A DNA stretch of 64,000 bases from contig CAYMIN010000021.1 of the NCBI GenBank assembly GCA_964390495.1, positions 1-64,000 of the forward strand. Direction: 5' to 3'. A model generated the notes under the pieces. It saw nothing but the letters and a program-made list of their open reading frames with translations. It ran no database searches and was not told the DNA's origin. Within the stretch, counting starts at the first letter, position 1, and every line of letters starts with the position of its first letter. The stretch comes from UBA11051 sp964390495 (GTDB taxonomy: Bacteria > Armatimonadota > Zipacnadia > Zipacnadales > UBA11051). A program made the position numbers and the translations under genes. Shown here in pieces: positions 59,595 through 64,000 of this stretch.

Positions 59595-61025
59595 CTACCA
59601 GCGCCGCACGCCCGGCTCGGTCGCCTCACCCGCATGGGGCAGGCAGGGGCCAAACGGCCTGCCCGGAATCAGCCGCTCACCATCAGAAAAGCCCTCCGGA
59701 CGCCCCACCAGCTTGGTTACCAACAGCTTCCGCCATTTCGCGATGCGCTCGGCGGCGGAGGCCTCGGCGGACAGGTCATGGCACTCGGTCGGGTCCTGCC
59801 GGAGGTCGAAGAACTGCTCGCGACCGTCCTCCACCAGCCAGATGTACTTCTCCCGACCATCGGTCAGCGTATGATGCAGCGGCGCATGCTGGATATGCAG
59901 GTAATCGCGCCAGGAGGGGCTGTCTCCCCGCATAATCGGTAGCAGACTGCGGCCCTCGACGGTCTCAGGGACCTCCACCTCCGCCATCTCCAGCAAAGTC
60001 GGCATGAGGTCCTCCAGAGATACCGGCTGCTCGGCGACACTGCCGGCCTGCAACTCGTAGCGCTCCGGCGCCCTGATCAGCAGCGGGATGCGCGCCGAGG
60101 GCTCATAGGGCTGGAGCTTGTGCCACATGTAATGATCCCCCAGCATCTCGCCGTGGTCGGTGGTGTAGAGCACGATGGTATTGTTGCCGGTGCGCGGGTC
60201 CACGCCGTTGACCGGGCTCAGCAGCCTGCGGATCTGGTCATCCACATGATTGATGAGGCCGTAATAGCCGGCGCGGGCCGAGCGCAGCGCCTCGCCCTGC
60301 AGGTCCACCTGCTGGCCGCCGATGTCCAGGCCGCGGCCCTGATTCGCCGGTGGGGTGGCCCAATCGCCGATGACGGGCGCGACCGGCTCCATCCGCAAAT
60401 AGCGCTCCATGTAGAAGGCCGGCGGTGTCAGCGGCGGATGCGGAGCGATGAAGGAGACGGCCAGGAAGAAGGGGCAGGAGGGATCGCGTTTGCGCAGAAA
60501 CTCCAGGGCCTGGTGCACGGTCCAGTTGGTTGGGTGGAGCGCTTCCTCCAGATGCCAGGGGCGCGCCGTCCAGTCGTTGTGCATGACGCCGCTGCCATAC
60601 GGCCCGCCGCCGGTCTCCACCGAATTGCGCTGCAGCCATTCACCATAGTCGCTATCCCAGCCGTGCAGGACCATGTGGTCGAAGCCGTAGCGCTTGCGGG
60701 CCGGGTGCTGGTGCATGCTGCGGCCCACCAGGTAGGTCTGATAGCCGGCTTCCCGCAGCACGCCCGGCAAAGTCGGTGGCGCGTCCCACTCCACACCGTC
60801 GCGATAGCCGACCATGCCGTGAGTGTCGGGGTACTGCCCGGACAGCAGCGAGCGCCGCGCGGCAATGCAGGTGGGGCAGGTGGTGTAGCAGCGGGCAAAG
60901 CGCACTCCACGGCCCGCGATGCTGTCCAGATTGGGGGTGAGCAGCACCGGATGGTCCTCGATGCTGAGGCAGTCGCCACGGTGCTGGTCGGTCATGATTA
61001 GCAGGATGTTGGGGCGCTGGGACAT
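59595..61025 (-). CDS. Sulfatase with atypical C-x-A-x-R signature
   Basis: A 476-residue sulfatase. NILLIMTDQHRGDCLSIEDH is the metal strand and TPNLDSIAGRG the helix. The signature is C53-I-A-A-R57-R-S-L-L-S-G, so Cys is present but Ala replaces the usual Pro, and the maturation enzyme may not recognise it. VLYTTDHGEMLGDHYMWHKL gives the second metal motif. The C-terminus (FDLRQDPTECHDLSAEASAA) is typical. No signal peptide. It is not obviously linked to the flanking HigBA-like pair. Confidence 0.85.
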   Translation of the reverse strand: MSQRPNILLIMTDQHRGDCLSIEDHPVLLTPNLDSIAGRGVRFARCYTTCPTCIAARRSLLSGQYPDTHGMVGYRDGVEWDAPPTLPGVLREAGYQTYLVGRSMHQHPARKRYGFDHMVLHGWDSDYGEWLQRNSVETGGGPYGSGVMHNDWTARPWHLEEALHPTNWTVHQALEFLRKRDPSCPFFLAVSFIAPHPPLTPPAFYMERYLRMEPVAPVIGDWATPPANQGRGLDIGGQQVDLQGEALRSARAGYYGLINHVDDQIRRLLSPVNGVDPRTGNNTIVLYTTDHGEMLGDHYMWHKLQPYEPSARIPLLIRAPERYELQAGSVAEQPVSLEDLMPTLLEMAEVEVPETVEGRSLLPIMRGDSPSWRDYLHIQHAPLHHTLTDGREKYIWLVEDGREQFFDLRQDPTECHDLSAEASAAERIAKWRKLLVTKLVGRPEGFSDGERLIPGRPFGPCLPHAGEATEPGVRRW

Positions 61026-61284
61026 GGTGAGGGTTCACTCCCCGGTCAGTTTCTTGTGGAACTGCTCTTGGGGCATGTTGCGCTGGATCCGCTTGAGGCA
61101 AGCGCGGCCTAGCATGATGATAAGGACCTTCACTGAACTAGCCCCCGGTCAGTCCTGGTGAGCACGTGGCAGCGGTGCGCCTGTACAGTCGGCGGGTGTC
61201 CAGTGTTCACATTTCCGACCGCAGCGGGAGATTCCTGCGCGTGGTTGAGTGTTTCCGGCGGGAGCATGGTAAGGCCGGCAACGG
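61026..61284. other. Upstream region of the 61025 sulfatase gene
   Basis: Holds only a 32-codon minus-strand open frame (61035-61133), too short to support, and no clear promoter. Confidence 0.3.
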
Positions 61285-61445
61285 CAACAATTCGGGCGCA
61301 TGCCCTGCGCTCTTACAACGCCGGGCCTCACCCTAGCCCTCTCCCGAAGCGGGAGAGGGAACAACGGCAAACGGCACCCAAACCCCCTTTGCTTCCTTCT
61401 TCCCGCACCCACTGCTGCGCAGCGGGTACCCGGAAGGGGGTTAGG
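61285..61445. repeat. Repeat mosaic (D, A, nested B)
   Basis: Remnant D at 61290, a family A hairpin at 61323-61362 and a nested B element ending GGGTACCCGGAAGGGGGTTA. Confidence 0.8.
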
Positions 61446-61461
61446 TGGCAGGGGCGTATGG

Positions 61462-61773
61462 TCAGCCGGTGCCGACGGTGCTTTCCAGGGTCCAGGTGTC
61501 GCCATCGTCGGCGCTCACATATATGTGGATGTAGGGGTACTTGGGCACGGCTACCACCAGCCGCGCGCCCTGGGAATGGAGCTTGACGATGCTGCCGGCC
61601 TGGTTGTCGGAAGGGCCGATCGGGCTGTGAATGCCGCCGCCGGGGAAGGGCAGCCAGGTCTGGGCGCAATCGGCGCTCCGCATCAGGTACTGCATGCCGC
61701 CGGCATAGCCGAGCAGATACCAGATACCGTTGTATTCAGCAAGGCGGGGATGAGCTAGGTTCAATCGAATCAC
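61462..61773 (-). CDS. Short BNR/sialidase-like propeller fragment
   Basis: A 103-residue protein. IWYLLGYAGGMQYLMRSADC and YIHIYVSADDGDTWTLES carry the S-x-D-x-G-x-T-W Asp-box of BNR/sialidase repeats. The length covers only about two blades. It lies downstream of the 62547 gene, whose protein ends SRNDGRSWS, the same Asp-box motif. The two may be parts of one original protein split by the insertion of repeats at 61872-62535. No ribosome binding site is convincing. Confidence 0.5.
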   Translation of the reverse strand: MIRLNLAHPRLAEYNGIWYLLGYAGGMQYLMRSADCAQTWLPFPGGGIHSPIGPSDNQAGSIVKLHSQGARLVVAVPKYPYIHIYVSADDGDTWTLESTVGTG

Positions 61774-61871
61774 CCTTTGAGGGACTGGCCCGCACTATTC
61801 ACGAAGACCATCGCAGATGAGGCGAAACTGCCGGCAAAGGCCATTGCCGGCCGCACAGCGCCCTTTCCTAG

Positions 61872-62150
61872 AATATCTCGAAAATGACACAGTGCAACCC
61901 CCCGTAGGCCAGGCTTTCCAGCCTGGCTGGTCCGTGACTGGTAACGGCGTCGGGCTAGAAAGCCCGACCTACGCCTTCGCGAACAATGCAAGCTAGAGAT
62001 GCCCGACCTAAAATATCTGGAAAATGACACAGTGCAACCCCCCGTAGGCCAGGCTTTCCAGCCTGGCTGGTCCCTGACTGGTAACGGCGTCGGGCTAGAA
62101 AGCCCGACCTACGCCTTCGCGAACAATGCAAGCTAGAGATGCCCGACCTA
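61872..62150. repeat. Tandem 140-bp duplication of an E-type element
   Basis: Units 61872-62011 and 62012-62150 differ at only a few bases. Each contains CAGGCTTTCCAGCCTGG and TCGGGCTAGAAAGCCCGA. Confidence 0.9.
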
Positions 62151-62329
62151 CGCGTTCATGAATAATGCGGGTTAGGGGTTTACAGCGCACATTATTTGGC
62201 CCATAATAGTCATTGGAGTGACAGTCCAGAGCACCCAGTAAGGGAAGCTCCCAAGATTGAGTTTTAGCATAGGAGGGACCGGTGTAATGCCGGTCCTTCT
62301 ATGCTGTCTGGGGTCGGGGGACAGTCCGC

Positions 62330-62535
62330 TGCCACCCGCAGGCTGAAGCCTGCGCCACGGACAGCATCAATGAGGCACAACGACCTCGGGCTGGAAAGCC
62401 CGAGCCACGCGGTAGTGATTGTAGGGGCACATGGCATGCGCCCGCGCCGTTGGCCCCTTTGCCGCAACAACGCCTAACCCCCTAGCCCCCCTTCCCTGGT
62501 AGGGAAGGGGGGAATCAAAGGGGGGATAGGCGGTA
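62330..62535. repeat. Repeat mosaic (H-like, E, D, B)
   Basis: CCCGCAGGCTGAAGCCTGCG at 62336, E at 62386, D at 62424 and a B copy with loop CCCTGGTAGGG at 62470-62530. Confidence 0.85.
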
Positions 62536-62546
62536 GGGTAGGTCGC

Positions 62547-64000
62547 TCAGCTCCAACTCCTGCCGTCGTTGCGGGAAAGCAGCCGCGCCGTGCCGCTGCC
62601 GGATTGCCGCATCAGCATCAGCACCCCGCGGTCGTCCTTGTCGGCGGCCGGCTCGCTGCTGGAGCCGTCCGAGGTAATCTGCGCGCTCCCCTCCCACGAT
62701 CCGGCCAAGCCCGGCCGGCGCGTCAGCCAGATGTTGCCAGCCTGCGTATAGAACAGGTAGAGCTGACCGACGGCATCATCGAGCAGCTCGATTCCCGCCG
62801 AGGGGAACAGTAACTGCACCGCCGTCGGGCTGCGATGGTGGGCCTCTATCCCAAGGGCGCCTTCACCAGCCAGCCAGGGGTTGTCATTGACCAGGGCGAA
62901 GCGGCAATCCAGCGGCGGTGGGGAGGAGGTCACGGTGACGCCGGCGACGCCCCGGTACAGCCCCACTCCCGGATACGGGGAGGCCATACTCTCGGCCCGC
63001 AGCTTAGGCACCGGCCTCAGCAGCACCACATCCCCCAGCGGGTCAGTATCCGTAGGCCCGTGCAGGCCGGCGCTGAGCTGCACCGGCACGGTCTCGGTCA
63101 AGCCGTTGGCCAGAAGGCACTCGACCTCCAGCTCCACATCCTGCGGCAGGCTGTAGCCGGCGGGGAAGACTAGCTTGATCTGGGTCAGGCCCAGCTCGCG
63201 GTCAATCTCCTCCAGGGCGCTGAAGTAGTCCACATCATGACCGGGCGTGAAAGGCGGAGTAGCGGCGGCGTCGTATTTGCCGAAGCCCAAGCCGTCGCCG
63301 ATCTGGTTGACATGCCGAGCGACCCAGCGCGGGGCATTGGTCGGCTGGGCCAGGCCGGACTGGGTGAGGAAGTCGTCGGTCTCGGCGTAGAGATCGGGCC
63401 GCCAGTAGTAGGCGATATAACGGCTCTGACTGCGGCCATCGGGCCGGATCAGGTAGGCGGTGAGGTGGTAGGCGCCGCCCGCAGGCAAAGTCGGGCTGAG
63501 GAAATAGGTGCGGCAGTCCATGGCTGTGGGGAGGCCGAAAGCCTGGGCGCACTGGAGGCAGAAGCCGCGGCGGTAGTAGAAACTATCGGGATCGCGATGG
63601 GCCGGCCCGCCGCAGTAAGGGCAGATGAAATCGGCGATGGTGGTGGGAACAGGGTCTTCCGGAGGCGTCTCCGGCGAGTTGTGGCGCATTTCGGTGTAGA
63701 AGCTGTGCTCCCCGAACTCCAGGCCCACGCGCAGCGCCTCCGCATAGTCGGCGCCGAGGTGCTGATCCGGGGCCCAGGAGGTCGGCGGGGACACGACATT
63801 GCCGGCGATCTTGCCGCCGAGCAGGAACTTGGATTCGGGATAGTAGCCGGCGGCGCGGTAACGTCCGGCCTCGGTCTCGCCCGGCTCGAAGGACTGCCCC
63901 GGTAGGGTGAACTCCTCCTGGAGCACCGCCTCGTCCTGCAGGATGCGGTAGGTGCGCTGCTGGGGACCGTGAAAGAGCAGGTATTCGAGGTCCTCGACGT
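62547..64000 (-). CDS. Virion-like protein, 5' end beyond the window
   Basis: The frame stays open from the stop at 62547 to the right edge of the window, so the start is outside. Visible part at least 484 residues. It contains FICPYCGGPAHRDPDSFYYR and FCLQCAQAFG, a four-Cys zinc ribbon, and AYYWRPDLYAETDDFLTQSG. The C-terminal 150 residues are beta-rich, with a terminal Asp-box-like SRNDGRSWS. The CPYC motif also occurs in the 42030 tail-like protein, which hints at a common phage-type origin, but I cannot name the family. GTG at 63926 is only an internal start. Confidence 0.5.
   Translation of the reverse strand, partial: VEDLEYLLFHGPQQRTYRILQDEAVLQEEFTLPGQSFEPGETEAGRYRAAGYYPESKFLLGGKIAGNVVSPPTSWAPDQHLGADYAEALRVGLEFGEHSFYTEMRHNSPETPPEDPVPTTIADFICPYCGGPAHRDPDSFYYRRGFCLQCAQAFGLPTAMDCRTYFLSPTLPAGGAYHLTAYLIRPDGRSQSRYIAYYWRPDLYAETDDFLTQSGLAQPTNAPRWVARHVNQIGDGLGFGKYDAAATPPFTPGHDVDYFSALEEIDRELGLTQIKLVFPAGYSLPQDVELEVECLLANGLTETVPVQLSAGLHGPTDTDPLGDVVLLRPVPKLRAESMASPYPGVGLYRGVAGVTVTSSPPPLDCRFALVNDNPWLAGEGALGIEAHHRSPTAVQLLFPSAGIELLDDAVGQLYLFYTQAGNIWLTRRPGLAGSWEGSAQITSDGSSSEPAADKDDRGVLMLMRQSGSGTARLLSRNDGRSWS

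Noticed and set aside
61035..61133. 32-codon minus-strand open frame upstream of the 61025 sulfatase
   Set aside because: Too short, without a ribosome binding site or homology pattern; probably chance or a remnant.

Overview
The window looks like a GC-rich, diderm bacterium, most likely of the Armatimonadota or a nearby planctomycete-like lineage. The grounds are six type II pseudopilin-like DUF1559 proteins with an H-X9-DG motif near the C-terminus, several sulfatase-family hydrolases, two URO-D-like proteins, copper-amine-oxidase-N/YARHG proteins and a beta-barrel protein ending in Phe. The placement is inferred from protein style; no rRNA or tRNA gene was seen.

Layout. 0.2-6.4 kb: a membrane protein, a duplicated-domain secreted protein and five pseudopilin genes. 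7-15.3 kb: sulfatase-like hydrolase, DUF3592 protein, kelch propeller, MATE exporter, URO-D-like protein, HEPN/MNT toxin-antitoxin pair and a glycosidase-like propeller. 15.4-19.1 kb: a pentapeptide/K+-channel protein, then a plasmid-type replicon module (five 22-bp iterons, a winged-helix Rep-like gene with a divergent small-RNA candidate, an RHH protein, ParA and repeated GYTAGCAC sites). 19.4-26.5 kb: three lipoproteins, two of them paralogous, and an outer-membrane barrel. 26.9-34.4 kb: GT39-like glycosyltransferase, sugar isomerase/epimerase, sulfatase plus URO-D pair, XRE regulator. 34.5-45.1 kb: a phage-derived stretch (tail protein, virion-like protein, GT9, holin-like and endolysin-like genes) with a Fic protein, a pseudopilin and a stand-alone GyrA C-terminal-domain protein. 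45.4-50.7 kb: PEGA/Amidase_3, Cu-amine-oxidase-N/YARHG, two USP proteins, one fused to an APC permease. 50.7-53.2 kb: a 2.4-kb island bounded by a perfect 50-bp direct repeat and carrying two unknown membrane proteins. 53.2-61 kb: metallophosphoesterase, two sulfatases, DUF3604 hydrolase, ferritin-like protein, HigBA-like pair. 61.4-64 kb: a BNR-like protein and a partial virion-like gene running off the right edge.

Nearly every intergenic gap is filled by a mosaic of short palindromic repeats. I use these names. A: CCTCACCCTAGCCCTCTCCC hairpin. B: CCTAACCCCCTAGCCCCC / GGGGGATAGG hairpin. C: GGGGAACTTTTT...AAAAAGTTCCCC. D: GGGCGCATGGCATGCGCCC-like. E: TCGGGCTTTCCAGCCCGA. F: GGGGACAGTCCC. G/H: GACAGGC... 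and GGCAGGC... motifs. I: an 81-bp element. Copies of some families lie in frame inside protein genes, like Rickettsia palindromic elements, and family C sits at the 3' ends of genes. Together with the replicon module and the att-like island, these are the most interesting parts of the window.

All calls are from reading the sequence and translations by eye; no database search was run.
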